From the NCBI GenBank assembly GCA_949361645.1, contig OX442436.1, positions 6,179,981-6,243,980 on the forward strand: a DNA stretch of 64,000 nucleotides, given 5' to 3'. Each line of letters begins with the position of its first letter. Positions within the stretch are counted from its first letter, which is position 1. The translations under genes and the position numbers were made by a program. Source of the DNA: Spongilla lacustris. Its lineage: Eukaryota > Porifera > Demospongiae > Spongillida > Spongillidae. This document shows, in pieces, positions 47,701 to 61,262 of the stretch. The notes below the pieces were generated by a model. The model worked only from the letters and a program-made list of their open reading frames with translations. It was not told the origin of the DNA and searched no databases.

Positions 47701-50700
47701 ATCAGATCAGCAGTATGTGGACACCTCAATAGCTGTCAGTTCTTCCATCACATCAATCACAGTGCAAGGTCAGTAGTTGTTAGAGCAGCTGACATCTGAT
47801 GTTCACCATCCACCCCTCCTCCCTCACAGCTCTCCCTGCTCCTCAGGTGACCATCACTCCATCAGGGAGCTCCACTGCAGGAAGTCCATACACACTGACA
47901 TGTACAGTGATGGTAGTAAATGGACTGGTAGTTGTTCCTCAGGTGATATGGTTGAAGAATGGTACAAGTGTTGTTGGAGATGTGACCTCTGGAATGGCCT
48001 CAGCTAACACAACCACCCTTACTCTCCAATTCAACCCTCTGCACACATCTAATGGAGGACAGTACTCCTGTATAGCCAATGTCTCCATCCCAATAATATC
48101 CATCACAAGTTACCATACCCTAGCCTATATCCTTACTGTTCAGAGTACGTTTTTGAACCCAGTCAATACAATACCATGTATATACTTGTATACATCACAA
48201 TACAAAGTAATGAATAGAATCAGTTAATATCGTATATTTCCACAGTTTTTCCTCCTACCATCACCATCACTTTCTCACCCGTCACTACCTCATACTATGC
48301 TGGTACGCCACTCAACCTCACCTGCACTGCTCAGCTCATCCCACAAGTGGACACTCCTGTCATCTTTAACTCCTTGTGGACTGGACCAGGAGGACAGATC
48401 TCCAGTGGTGTTGGTAGAGTCTCACTCTCCTCTGGTGTCAACCAGACCACTGTACAGTTCAATCCTCTCAACACCACTGATACTGGAGTGTACAACTGTT
48501 CAGTTAGTGTTTCTGCATCAGGTCAGCAGTATGTGGACACCTCAATAGCTGTCAGTTCTTCCATCACACCAATCACAGTGCAAGGTCAGTAGTTGTTAGA
48601 GCAGCTGACATCTGATGTTCATCATCCACCCCTCCTCCCTCACAGCTCTCCCTGCTCCTCAGGTGACCATCACTCCATCAGGGAGCTCCACTGCAGGAAG
48701 TCCATACACACTGACATGTACAGTGATGGTAGTAAATGGACTGGTAGTTGTTCCTCAGGTGATGTGGTTGAAGAATGGTACAAGTGTTGTTGGAGGAAAT
48801 GGCATTTTAGTGACCTCTGAAATGGCCTCAGCTAACACAACCACCCTCACTCTCCAATTCAACCCTCTCCACACATCTAATGGAGGACAGCACTCCTGTA
48901 TAGCCAATGTCTCCATCCCAGTAATATCCATCACCAGTCTGTACACTACATCACAATATAACACCAATGTTCAAAGTAAGTAACATATTAATGTTTAGTC
49001 ACATGTCCACCAAAGCCACTCCCACAGTCCCTCCTCCAATCATTACCCCCATGGCTACCCCAAGTCAAACTGTCTCAGAGAAAGACAACATGACCCTAAG
49101 CTGTGGTAGTCAGCTGAGTCCTTATGTGGATACTCCAGTGGAGGTGGTAATCACTTGGACAGGACCAGGGGGAGGTGGTCTGATGGGATCCAGTACAGCC
49201 TTGCTGGGGGGAACATACCAGAGCTCACTGCTGGTGATGTCATTATCACCTGACAGGACTGGCACTTACAACTGTTCAATGTCTGTCCTTCCAAACAACT
49301 CACCATATGTGACAGGAACAGAGAACTATAAGACAATAGAAGGTAAAGACATCAATGTCCATGGATGAATGGTTGATGTCTTCCCCTCTGCAGTTGCCCT
49401 CCACACAGTCACAGTAATGGCCTCATCAACCACACCCACTGCAGGAATGAACTACACACTCACCTGTACAGCAGTAACTTCTAACAATGTGCCCTCTAGC
49501 TCTCCTCCTCAGCTGTCATGGAATGAAATGATCTTAGGAGATGGGACCCAGACTAGGCAAAGTACTATAGGAAATACCACCACCTTGAGTATCTCATTTG
49601 ACCCTCTCTATACCTCTGATGGGGGAACCTACACTTGCCAGTCCAATCTCAGCTATCCTGTTAGTTCAGTAATCACTAAATATAGCGATGTCATCATTCC
49701 AAGTAAGGGATACCTGCTCTTATTGCCATGCCAACACTGTCCATGTATTAATTCCTTCCAGTACCCTCACCATCTGTTACCATAGCAACACTGAACCCTG
49801 TTGTACTTGTCACTGGTAACATCACCCTGACCTGTAATATCCAGTTGGACCCATCAGTGGACAGTACAGTGATGGTGAACAGTACATGGACTGCACCAGG
49901 GGGAGCTACCCTCAGTGGTAGTAATCCTTCATGGACTGGATCATCCTACCAGAGCACACTGATGTTGACTTCCCTGGGGACTGGAAATGCTGGGAACTAC
50001 ACCTGCTTAGCAGTAATCTCACCTATCAATAATTCATTCCTTCTTCAGACATCAGGAATATCATCTATTCTGGGTTCAGTAGTGTGCAAACAATAGTGTC
50101 ATTCTTTTCATATTATCATTTCATTTCAGTTTCAGTGCACACAGTAAACATCAGCACTTCAGGCAGTCCAGTGGCAGGACAGATGTACACACTCACCTGT
50201 ACTGGGAGGATAGTGGGGAACACTTCACTTACTCCTGTGGTGACATGGAGCAACTCAATTGGAGTGGTTACCAGTGGAAATGGCATCACTGTATCCAATG
50301 GTAACCTCACATTTAACCCTCTTCACACCTCTTATGGGGGTCAGTACATTTGCTTGTCGACAATGAGCTCACCATTCAGCACAACAAATACATCAGTGAT
50401 GAACATCATTGTACAAAGTATGTTTTTACAACTGTGATAATGAACACTGCTGAAATGGATCACCTTCCCACAGTCCCTCCTCCCACTGTCACCATCCCCT
50501 CCACACCCATCACTACCTCATACTATGCTGGTACGCCACTCAACCTCACCTGCACTGTTCAGCTCATCCCACAAGTGGACACTCCTGTCATCTTTAACTC
50601 CTCGTGGACTGGACCAGGAGGACAGATCTCCAGTGGTGTTGGTAGAGTCTCACTCTCCTCTGGTGTCAACCAGACCACTGTACAGTTCAATCCTCTCAAC

Positions 50701-53700
50701 ACCACTGATACTGGAGTGTACAATTGTTCAGTTAGTGTTTCTGCATCAGGTCAGCAGTATGTGGACACCTCAATAGCTGTCAGTTCTTCCATCACACCAA
50801 TCACAGTGCAAGGTCAGTAGTTGTTAGAGCAGCTGACATCTGATGTTCACCATCCACCCCTCCTACCACACAGCTCTCCCTGCTCCTCAGGTGACCATCA
50901 CTCCATCGGGGAGCTCCACTGCAGGAAGTCCATACACACTGACATGTACAGTGATGGTAGTAAATGGACTGGTAGTTGTTCCACAGGTGATGTGGTTGAA
51001 GAATGGTACAAGTGTTGTTGTAGGAAATGGCATTTCAGTGACTTCTGGAATAGCTTCAGCTAACACAACCACCCTCACTCTCCAATTCAACCCTCTCCAC
51101 ACATCTAATGGAGGACAGTACTCCTGTATAGCCAATGTCTCCATCCTAGTAATATCCATCTCCAATCTGTACACTACATCACAATATAACACCATTGTTC
51201 AAAGTAAGTAATGTATTATTGTTTAGTTACATGTCCACCAAAGCCACTCCCACAGTCCCTCCTCCAATCATCACCCCCATGGCTACCCCAAGTCAAACTG
51301 TCTCAGAGGAAGACAACATGACCCTAAGCTGTGGTAGTCAGCTGAGTCCTTATGTGGATACCCCAGTGGGGGTGGTAATCACTTGGACAGGACCAGGGGG
51401 AGGTGGTCTGATGGGATCCAGTACAGCCTTGCTGGGGGGAACATACCGGAGCTCACTGCTAGTGATGTCATTATCACCTGACAGGACTGGCACTTACAAC
51501 TGTTCAATGTCTGTCCTTCCAAACAACTCACCATATGTGACAGGAACAGAGAACCATAAGACAATAGAAGGTAAAGACATCAATGTCCATGGATGAATGG
51601 TTGATGTCTTCCCCTCTGCAGTTGCCCTCCACACAGTCACATTAATGGCCTCATCAGCCACACCCACTGCAGGAATGAACTACACACTCACCTGTACAGC
51701 AGTAACTTCTAACAATGTGCCCTCTAGCTCTCCTCCTCAGCTGTCATGGAATGAAATGATCTTAGGAGATGGGACCCAGACTAGGCAAAGTACTATAGGA
51801 AATACCACCACCTTGAGTATCTCATTTGACCCTCTCTATACCTCTGATGGGGGAACCTACACTTGCCAGTCCAATCTCAGCTATCCTGTCAGTTCAGTAA
51901 TCACTAAATATAGCGATGTCATCATTCCAAGTAAGGGATACCTGCTCTTGTTGCCATGCCAACTCTGTCCATGTATTAATTCCTTCCAGTACCCACACCA
52001 TTTGTTACCATAGCAACACTGAACCCTGTTGTACTTGTCACTGGTAACATCACCCTGACCTGTAATATCCAGTTGGACCCATCAGTGGACAGTTCAGTGA
52101 TGGTGAACAGTACATGGACTGCACCAGGGGGAGCTACCCTCAGTGGTAGAAATCCTTCATGGACTGGATCATCCTACCAGAGCACACTGATGTTGACTTC
52201 CCTGGGGACTGGAAATGCTGGGAACTACACCTGCTTAGCAGTAATCTCACCTATTAATAATCCATTCCTTCTTCGGACATCAGGAATATCATCTATTCTG
52301 GGTTGAGTAGTGTGCAAACAATGGTGTCATTCTTTTCATAGTGTTGTTTCACTTCAGTTTCAGTGCACACAGTAAACATCAGCACTTCAGGCAGTCCAGT
52401 GGCAGGACAGATGTACACACTCACCTGTACTGGGAGGATAGTGGGGAACACTTCACTTACTCCTGTGGTGACATGGAGCAACTCAAATGGAGTGGTTACC
52501 AGTGGAAATGGCATCACTGTATCCAATGGTAACCTCACATTTAACCCTCTTCACACCTCTCAAGGGGGTCAGTATATTTGCTTGTCTACAATGAGCTCAC
52601 CATTCAGCACAACAATTACATCAGTGGTGAATATCATTGTTCAAAGTATGTTCTTACAACTGTGATAATGAACACTGCTGAAATGGATCACCTTCCCACA
52701 GTCCCTCCTCCCACTGTCACCATCACCTCCACACCCATCGCTACCTCATACTATGCTGGTACACCACTCAACCTCACCTGCACTGTTCAGCTCATCCCAC
52801 AAGTGGACACTCCTGTCATCTTTAACTCCTCGTGGACTGGACCAGGAGGACAGATCTCCAGTGGTGTTGATAGAGTCTCACTCTCCTCTGGTGTCAACCA
52901 GACCACTGTACAGTTCAATCCTCTCAACACCACTGATACTGGAGTGTACAACTGTTCAGTTAGTGTTTCTGCATCAGGTCAGCAGTATGTGGACACCTCA
53001 ATAGCTGTCAGTTCTTCCATCACACCAATCACAGTGCAAGGTCAGTAGTTGTTAGAGCAGCTGACATCTGATGTTCACCATCCACCCCTCCTCCCTCACA
53101 GCTCTCCCTGCTCCTCAGGTGACCATCACTCCATCAGGGAGCTCCACTGCAGGAAGTCCATACACACTGACCTGTACAGTGATGGTAGTAAATGGACTGG
53201 TAGTTGTTCCTCAGGTGATGTGGTTGAAGAATGGTACAGGTGTTGTTGGAGATGTGACCTCTGGAATGGTTTCAGCTAACACAACCACCCTTACTCTCCA
53301 ATTCAACCCTCTGCACACATCTAATGGAGGACAGTACTCCTGTATAGCCAATGTCTCCATCCCAATAATATCCATCACAAGTTACCATACCCTAGCCTAT
53401 ATCCTTACTGTTCAGAGTACGTTTTTGAACCCAGTCAATACAATTCCATGTATATACTTGTATACATCACAATACAAAGTAATGAATAGAATCAGTTAAT
53501 TATCGTATATTTCCACAGTTTTTCCTCCTACCATCACCATCACTTTCTCACCCGTCACTACCTCATACTATGCTGGTACACCACTCAACCTCACCTGCAC
53601 TGCTCAGCTCATCCCACAAGTGGACACTCCTGTCGTCTTTAACTCCTTGTGGACTGGACCAGGAGGACAGATCTCCAGTGGTGTTGATAGAGTCTCACTC

Positions 53701-56700
53701 TCCTCTGGTGTCAACCAGACCACTGTACAGTTCAATCCTCTCAACACCACTGATACTGGAGTGTACAACTGTTCAGTTAGTGTTTCTGCATCAGGTCAGC
53801 AGTATGTGGACACCTCAATAGCTGTCAGTTCTTCCATCACACCAATCACAGTGCAAGGTCAGTAGTTGTTAGAGCAGCTGACATCTGATGTTCATCATCC
53901 ACCCCTCCTCCCTCACAGCTCTCCCTGCTCCTCAGGTGACCATCACTCCATCAGGGAGCTCCACTGCAGGAAGTCCATACACACTGACATGTACAGTGAT
54001 GGTAGTAAATGGACTGGTAGTTGTTCCTCAGGTGATGTGGTTGAAGAATGGTACAAGTGTTATTGGAGATGTGACTTCTGGAATGGCCTCAGCTAACACA
54101 ACCACCCTCACTCTCCAATTCAACCCTCTCCACACATCTAATGGAGGACAGTACTCCTGTATAGCCAATGTCTCCATCCCAGTAATATCCATCACCAGTC
54201 TGTACACTACATCACAATATAACACCAATGTTCAAAGTAAGTAATGTATTATTGTTTAGTCACATGTCCACCAAAGCCACTCCCACAGTCCCTCCTCCAA
54301 TCATCACTCCCATGGCTACCCCAAGTCAAACTGTCTCAGAGAAAGACAACATGACCCTAGGCTGTGGTAGTCAGCTGAGTCCTTATGTGGATACTCCAGT
54401 GGAGGTGGTAATCACTTGGACAGGACCAGGGGGAGGTGGTCTGATGGGATCCAGTACAGCCTTGCTGGGGGGAACATACCAGAGCTCACTGCTGGTGATG
54501 TCATTATCACCTGACAGGACTGGCACTTACAACTGTTCAATGTCTGTCCTTCCAAACAACTCACCATATGTGACAGGAACAGAGAACTATAAGACAATAG
54601 AAGGTAAAGACATCAATGTCCATGGATTAATGGTTGATGTCTTCCCCTCTGCAGTTGCCCTCCACACAGTCACAGTAATGGCCTCATCAGCCACACCCAC
54701 TGCAGGAATGAACTACACACTCACCTGTACAGCAGTAACTTCTAACAATGTGCCCTCTAGCTCTCCTCCTCAGCTGTCATGGAATAAAATGATGTTAGGA
54801 GATTTATTCCTTGGGACCCAGACTAGGCAAAGTACTATAGGAAATACCACCACCTTGAGTATTTTATTTGTCCCTCTCTATACCTCTGATGAGGGAACCT
54901 ACACTTGCCAGTCCAATCTCAGCTATCCTGTTAGTTCAGTAATCACTAAATATAGCAAAGTCATCATTCAAAGTAAGGGATACCTGCTCTTGTTGCCATG
55001 CCAACTCTGTCCATGTATTAATTCCTTCCAGTACCCTCACCATCCGTTACCATAGCAACACTGAACCCTGTTGTACTTGTCACTGGTAACATCACCCTGA
55101 CCTGTAATATCCAGTTGGACCCATCAGTGGACAGTACAGTGATGGTGAACAGTACATGGACTGCACCAGGGGGAGCTACCCTCAGTGGTAGTAATCCTTC
55201 ACGGACTGGATCATCCTACCAGAGCACACTGATGTTGACTTCCCTGGGGACTGGAAATGCTGGGAACTATACCTGCTTAGCAGTAATCTCACCTATTAAT
55301 AATCAATTCCTTCTTCAAACATCAGGAATATCATCTATTCTGGGTTGAGTGGTGTGCAAACAATAGTGTCATTCTTTTCATTTTATCATTTCATTTCAGT
55401 TTCAGTGCACACAGTAAACATCAGCACTTCAGGCAGTCCAGTGGCAGGACAGATGTACACACTCACCTGTACTGGGAGGATAGTGGGGAACACTTCACTT
55501 ACTCCTGTGGTGACATGGAGCAACTCAATTGGAGTGGTTACCAGTGGAAATGGCATCACTGTATCCAATGGTAACCTCACATTTAACCCTCTTCACACCT
55601 CTTATGGGGGTCAGTACATTTGCTTGTCGACAATGAGCTCACCATTCAGCACAACAAATACATCAGTGATGAACATCATTGTACAAAGTATGTTTTTACA
55701 ACTGTGATAATGAACACTGCTGAAATGGATCACCTTCCCATAGTCCCTCCTCCCACTGTCACCATCACCTCCACACCCATCACTACCTCATACTATGCTG
55801 GTACACCAGTCAACCTCACCTGCACTGTTCAGCTCATCCCACAAGTGGACACTCCTGTCATCTTTAACTCCTCGTGGACTGGACCAGGAGGACAGATCTC
55901 CAGTGGTGTTGGTAGAGTCTCACTCTCCTCTGGTGTCAACCAGACCACTGTACAGTTCAATCCTCTCAACACCACTGATACTGGAGTGTACAACTGTTCA
56001 GTTAGTGTTTCTGCATCAGGTCAGCAGTATGTGGACACCTCAATAGCTGTCCGTTCTTCCATCACACCAATCACAATGCAAGGTCAGTAGTTGTTAGAGC
56101 AGCTGACATCTGATGTTCACCATCCACCCCTCCTACCACACAGCTCTCCCTGCTCCTCAGGTGACCATCACTCCATCAGGGAGCTCCACTGCAGGAAGTC
56201 CATACACACTGACATGTACAGTGATGGTAGTAAATGGACTGGTAGTTGTTCCTCAGGTGATATGGTTGAAGAATGGTACAAGTGTTGTTGTAGGAAATGG
56301 CATTTCAGTGACTTCTGGAATAGCCTCAGCTAACACAACCACCCTCACTCTCCAATTCAACCCTCTCCACACATCTAATGGAGGACAGTACTCCTGTATA
56401 GCCAATGTCTCCATCCCAGTAATATCCATCACCAGTCTGTACACTACATCACAATATAACACCAATGTTCAAAGTAAGTAATGTATTATTGTTTAGTCAC
56501 ATGTCCACCAAAGCCACTCCCACAGTCCCTCCTCCAATCATCACCCCCATGGCTACCCCAAGTCAAACTGTCTCAGAGGAAGACAACATGACCCTAAGCT
56601 GTGGTAGTCAGCTGAGTCCTTATGTGGATACCCCAGTGGAGGTGGTAATCACTTGGACAGGACCTTGGGGAGGTGGTCTGATGGGATCCAGTACAGCCTT

Positions 56701-59700
56701 GCTGGGGGGAACATACCAGAGCTCACTGCTGGTGATGTCATTATCACCTGACAGGACTGGCACTTACAACTGTTCAATGTTTGTCCTTCCAAACAACTCA
56801 CCATATGTGACAGGAACAGAGAACTATAAGACAATAGAAGGTAAAGACATCAATGTCCATGGATTAATGGTTGATGTCTTCTCCTCTACAGTTGCCCTCC
56901 ACACAGTCACAGTAATGGCCTCATCAACCACACCCACTGCAGGAATGAACTACACACTCACCTGTACAGCAGTAACTTCTAACAATGTGCCCTCTAGCTC
57001 ACCTCCTCAGCTGTCATGGAATAAAATGATCTATGGAGATGTTTTCCCTGGGACCCAGAGTACCATAGGAAATACCATCACCTTGAGTATCTCATTTGAC
57101 CCTCTCCATACCTCTGATGAGGGAACCTACACTTGCCAGTCCAATCTCAGCTATCCTGTTAGTTCAGTAATCACTAAATATAGCGATGCCATCATTCAAA
57201 GTAAGAGATACCTGCTCCAGTTGTCATGCTAGCACCAATCATGCTTTACTTCTAGTACCCACACCAACTGTTACCATAGCAACACTGAACCCTGTTGTCA
57301 CTGGTAACATTAGCCTGACCTGTATTATCCAGTTGGACCCATCAGTGGACAGTACAGTGATGGTGAACAGTACATGGACTGCACCAGGGGGAGCTACCCT
57401 CAGTGGTAGTAATCCTTCACGGACTGGATCATCCTACCAGAGCACACTGATGTTGACTTTCCTGGGGACTGGAAATGCTGGGAACTACACCTGCTTAGCA
57501 GTAATCTCACCTATTAATAATCCATTCCTTCTTCAGACATCAGGAATATCATCTATTCTGGGTTGAGTATTGTGCAAACAATGATGTCATTCTTTTCATA
57601 TTATCATTTCATTTCAGTTTCAGTGCACACAGTAAACATCAGCACTTCAGGCAGTCCAGTGGCAGGACAGATGTACACACTCACCTGTACTGGGAGGATA
57701 GTGGGGAACACTTCACTTACTCCTGTGGTGACATGGAGCAACTCTAGTGGAGTGGTTACCAGTGGAAATGGCATCACTGTATCCAATGGCAACCTCACAT
57801 TTAACCCTCTTCACACCTCTCATGGAGGGCAGTACATCTGCCTGTCTACACTGAGCTCACCATTCAGCACAACAAATACATCAGTGATGAATATCATTGT
57901 TCAAAGTTAGTATTTATCATGACATCAGTGCTGAGCATTACATGCTATTTCCTTTCCAGTCCCTCCTCCCACTATCACCATCACCTCCACACCCATCACT
58001 ACCTCATACTATGCTGGTACACCACTCAACCTCACCTGCACTGTTCAGCTCATCCCACAAGTGGACACTCCTGTCACCATATCATGGCTCAAGGGACCAT
58101 CAAACATAACTGTTGATAACTACACCACCATCTCACCACTGTCCATCACCAGCTCCTCCTCCTATGTCACCACACTCATGCTTAACCCTCTTGGTACTGC
58201 AGACAGTGGGTGGTACTACTGTAATGTCTCTGTCCAACCCGGGGCTCCCTACATCATCTCAGGAGTGGGAGGTGGTTCACTGTCCCTTCAGGTCCTAGGT
58301 CAGTGGTACCAATACACTCCATCCTCACCATCTCTGCTCCCTCCTCTTCCATCAGGTCTTCCTGCTCCAAATGTCACCATCACTCCCTCCCTCCCCTCAC
58401 CCTCTCTTGGTGCAGTGTACTCACTAACATGTCAGGCCATGGTGGTAGCTGGCCTGGTCTTACCTGTTGGTCTGACTTGGACCAGGGCAAATGGAGGTCC
58501 CTTGGGGGTCACCCCAGTGGCCAATGGAGCCAACCTCACCCTGACCTTCACTCCATGGAGTGTGCAGAACATGGCTGTGTATGACTGCACTGCGAGGATC
58601 TTGTTACCATATAAGGGCATAAATGCCTCCACCACTGCCAGCATATCTCTGAGGGGTACAGTAGTGTGTATTCTGTTGTGAGCACTTCACACACCTACCC
58701 ATTCACAGCCCCAGGTGTGGTGAGTGGTCCAACAGGGATGACACCATCAGATAGTACCTCTGTGATCAGTTGGAGTCCACCACAGCTGGCCTATGGAAGG
58801 CTAACAGGCTACACCCTCTCCATTGTACAGCTACTGGACTATGGGGTGTCTGTTAGTGGTAGTGCAGTGAACACTTCTGTCAATGTCACAGTGATGTCAT
58901 ATACTTGGAGTAGACTAAGTGAGTATGCTTATACCACACCCCCAGCAATTTGATGTGTTAACCCTGTATGCACCCAGACCCAGGAGTACCCTACCAGACC
59001 TGCATCAGTGCAGTCAACCCACTTGGTCCTGGGGACCAGTGGTGCAAGGTTTTCTTCACAGCTGAGCTGGGTAGGCCATGATGTCATATGACATCACAGG
59101 AGGTGTGGCAATGACATCATGTACCCGGTGTCCAGTCCCCAGTGTGGCCCCTGTGGGAGTGATGGTGTCAAGATCAGCAGATGGTCTGAGCATGAACGTC
59201 AGCTGGTCACCTCTGACCCTCTCACAGGCCAGAGGGTTTGTGGACTATGTCATCACCTATGGACCAGTTGGAGACACCTCCAAACAGTCACTAACAGCCA
59301 ATGGGACATATATTGTGGTGACATCATTGAACACAACTGCATCATATTCAGTGATGGTCAGTGGTCAGACCAGTTTAGGACTGGGGCCAAGTGCATCAGT
59401 GGTCTCTTCTACTGGTAGGTGAACCAAACATGTCGACCTCTATAGCTGTAGTTTGGTGAACCATACATGTCCACCTCTATAGCTGTAGTTTGGTGAACCA
59501 TACATGTCCACCTCTATAGCTGTAGTTTGGTGAACCATACATGTCGACCTCTATAGCTGTAGTTTGGTGAACCATACATGTCCACCTCTATAGCTGTAGT
59601 TTGGTGAACCATACATGTCCACCTCTATAGCTGTAGTTTGGTGAACCATACATGTCCACCTCTATAGCTGTAGTTTGGTGAACCATACATGTCCACCTCT

Positions 59701-60318
59701 ATAGCTGTAGTTTGGTGAACCATACATGTCCACCTCTATAGCTGTAGTTTGGTGAACCATACATGTCCACCACTATAGCTATAGTTTGGTGAACCACCTC
59801 TACAGCTGTACTTTTTTTTACATATATGATGCAAGGACCTATCACTCACATGCACACCTCCAAAGGTTCCACCAGTACAGTTAGCACAAGTTCACATCCC
59901 ACAACAGGTCCGACACCTCCCACTGCTGCTTCTGGTAGCTCTTTGGCAATTGGACCTATTGCTGGGGCATTAATTGGAGGCATCTTGGGTGTCCTTGGAG
60001 TGATCTCCATAATAGTTATCATTCTTATATTATGGTTAGTTATTGCATGTTGTTGCATGAATTAAACTGTGTTTGGTTGTTAGGTCAAAGAAGAAGGGAA
60101 GATTTGTAATAGGAAGTACATCACCTGATGCCAGCATGCATAAAGAGAAGTCAATGAATGTGACAGAATATGTCTGCTATAACAGGATGCATGTTGAAAA
60201 TGATGTCAGCTATGATCAGGTACTTGTACCAGATGATCATGACATCATTCCTGGTGAAGTTGATAGTGGGGAGAGAACACACCCACCTCCTACGAATCAT
60301 AGGGGAGGAGTGGGTTAG
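43527..60318 (+). CDS. Giant Ig-array receptor gene 3 (44 exons, about 4,353 aa, no phosphatase)
   Basis: N-terminal exons 43527-43584, 43635-44024, 44081-44413 and 44469-44732 match gene 2 (signal peptide, cysteine domain, Ig, FN3). Thirty-five Ig exons follow from 45445 to 58655, then FN3 exons 58709-58918, 58978-59070 and 59136-59414, TM exon 59866-60034 and tail exon 60084-60318. I checked exon lengths: every Ig exon is a multiple of three with phase 1 ends, so the whole gene is one frame of 13,062 nt. The stop TAG (60316-60318) lies inside a MITE inserted at 60302. The tail keeps VCYNRM (60172-60189) and VSYDQV (60205-60222); the third tyrosine motif is deleted. The product would be a secretory-pathway, single-pass receptor. 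Whether it is expressed is unknown, but 35 open Ig exons argue against long-term neutral decay. Confidence 0.82.
45445..48975 (+). other. Gene 3 Ig exons 5-13: type a plus block 1 (b-c-d-e-f-g-f-g)
   Basis: Exons 45445-45732 (a), 45978-46292 (b), 46344-46661 (c), 46721-47032 (d), 47089-47376 (e), 47430-47768 (f), 47830-48144 (g), 48246-48584 (f) and 48646-48975 (g). Each encodes one Ig domain. Exons 47830 and 48246 have the 'SYHTLAYILT' and 'FPPTITITFSP' variants that recur only in block 3. Confidence 0.85.
49028..51203 (+). other. Gene 3 Ig exons 14-19: block 2 (b-c-d-e-f-g)
   Basis: Exons 49028-49342, 49394-49702, 49762-50073, 50130-50417, 50474-50812 and 50874-51203. The g exon carries the 'VVGNGISVTSGI' variant shared with block 4. 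Confidence 0.85.
51256..54236 (+). other. Gene 3 Ig exons 20-27: block 3 (b-c-d-e-f-g-f-g)
   Basis: Exons 51256-51570, 51622-51930, 51990-52301, 52358-52645, 52702-53040, 53102-53416, 53519-53857 and 53919-54236. Same layout and variants as block 1, offset by about 5.28 kb. Confidence 0.85.
54289..56473 (+). other. Gene 3 Ig exons 28-33: block 4 (b-c-d-e-f-g)
   Basis: Exons 54289-54603, 54655-54972, 55032-55343, 55400-55687, 55744-56082 and 56144-56473. Exon 55744 uses a catag acceptor where its paralogues have cacag; the site is still functional in principle. Confidence 0.85.
56526..58655 (+). other. Gene 3 Ig exons 34-39: block 5 (b-c-d-e-f'-g')
   Basis: Exons 56526-56840, 56892-57200, 57256-57561, 57618-57905, 57960-58298 and 58356-58655. 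The terminal variants f' and g' match the end of the Ig block in genes 1 and 2. The intron before the d exon has the gene 1/2 type (ccagttgtcat...tctag), unlike the introns of blocks 1-4. The g' exon is strongly diverged after 'LTWTRA' from its gene 1/2 counterparts. Confidence 0.85.
58709..60034 (+). other. Gene 3 FN3 domains and TM helix
   Basis: FN3 exons 58709-58918, 58978-59070 and 59136-59414 parallel genes 1 and 2. TM exon 59866-60034 encodes '[20 protein letters not shown]' and continues hydrophobic to the W before SKKKGRF. The same minisatellite-bearing intron lies between them. Confidence 0.8.
59421..59812 (+). repeat. 37-bp intronic minisatellite, gene 3 (about 10 copies)
   Basis: Same unit as in genes 1 and 2, with about half as many copies. 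Some units have tgtcgacc instead of tgtccacc. Confidence 0.95.
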
Positions 60319-61260
60319 TTGATCCACTTTTTAGGTTTAGGTTTATTCTGCCTCTTAGGGTTTGTATTAAGCAGAGGTTAATAGTCTGATGTAAAGGGGC
60401 ATCACTTGGGCACATGTCGTAGGAATGTTAGAGACTTGGGATGTACGTGAGAATAGGGACATTATTAAAAATCAACAAGTGTCAAATGGCACAACTAACC
60501 CAGCCAAGTGGGTTAGTTGTGCCAGGTACATGGGTCAGGTGAGCCATATGCTGCCTTCAGCCAAAGTTAGTTTCATTGCACAATAATTGCTAACATAAGT
60601 AGGCCTAGGCCTTTCATTGTCAAGTCATTGATCAAAGCAAATTCATACACTAATGCATGACACTTTCTCAACGACAGCTCTTGAAATTGATCGGCAAGTG
60701 TTTGTAACGTGATTCATAGTCATTTTTCCTTTTAGAAATAAAAACAGAATGCTTCTGAGATTGCTGCATAGCCAAATAAGCATAGCTCACTATTTCTGTT
60801 ACATAAATCAATAAATCATTTTAATGCCATACAATTGCAGCTAAAGCGTATGGCTCAACTAACCTCCTTTGCAAATGGCTCAACTAACCCCCACTACTAA
60901 CTTTTCCTGTAACTACCTAAGTTGTATAAAAAGGAAGCAAAGTATAGAATTCATTATAAACATAAATATAGCTGCATACATGCACTTTCAAACACCCAAG
61001 ACTGAAACAAGAATATTGTCATTATGTAGAAATTATGAGGGCACAAACCATAAAAACAGAATTTCACTTTGATCATCAAAATTCTTATTTTTGAATTTCA
61101 CATTCTGATGATTACTAAAACAAAATCCTAAAGTAGGACAAAAAGCTAGTCATAACACTTAATGCCAATATATGTTAACATAATTCAATTATGTTTCTTC
61201 ATGGAGCTAAACAGGGGGTGGCTCAACTAACCCAGTGGCTCAACTAACCCACTCCTCCCC
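60302..61260. mobile_element. 959-bp MITE with TA target duplication, inserted in gene 3 tail exon
   Basis: Inverted ends GGGGAGGAGTGGGTTAGTTG (perfect over about 21 bp), flanked by TA at 60300-60301 and 61261-61262. Subterminal copies of the (g)gctcaactaaccc motif occur at several internal sites. Genes 1 and 2 have uninterrupted coding sequence here. TA duplication fits Tc1/mariner-like transposition; that class is inference. The element introduces the TAG that ends the gene 3 reading frame. Confidence 0.88.
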
Positions 61261-61262
61261 TA

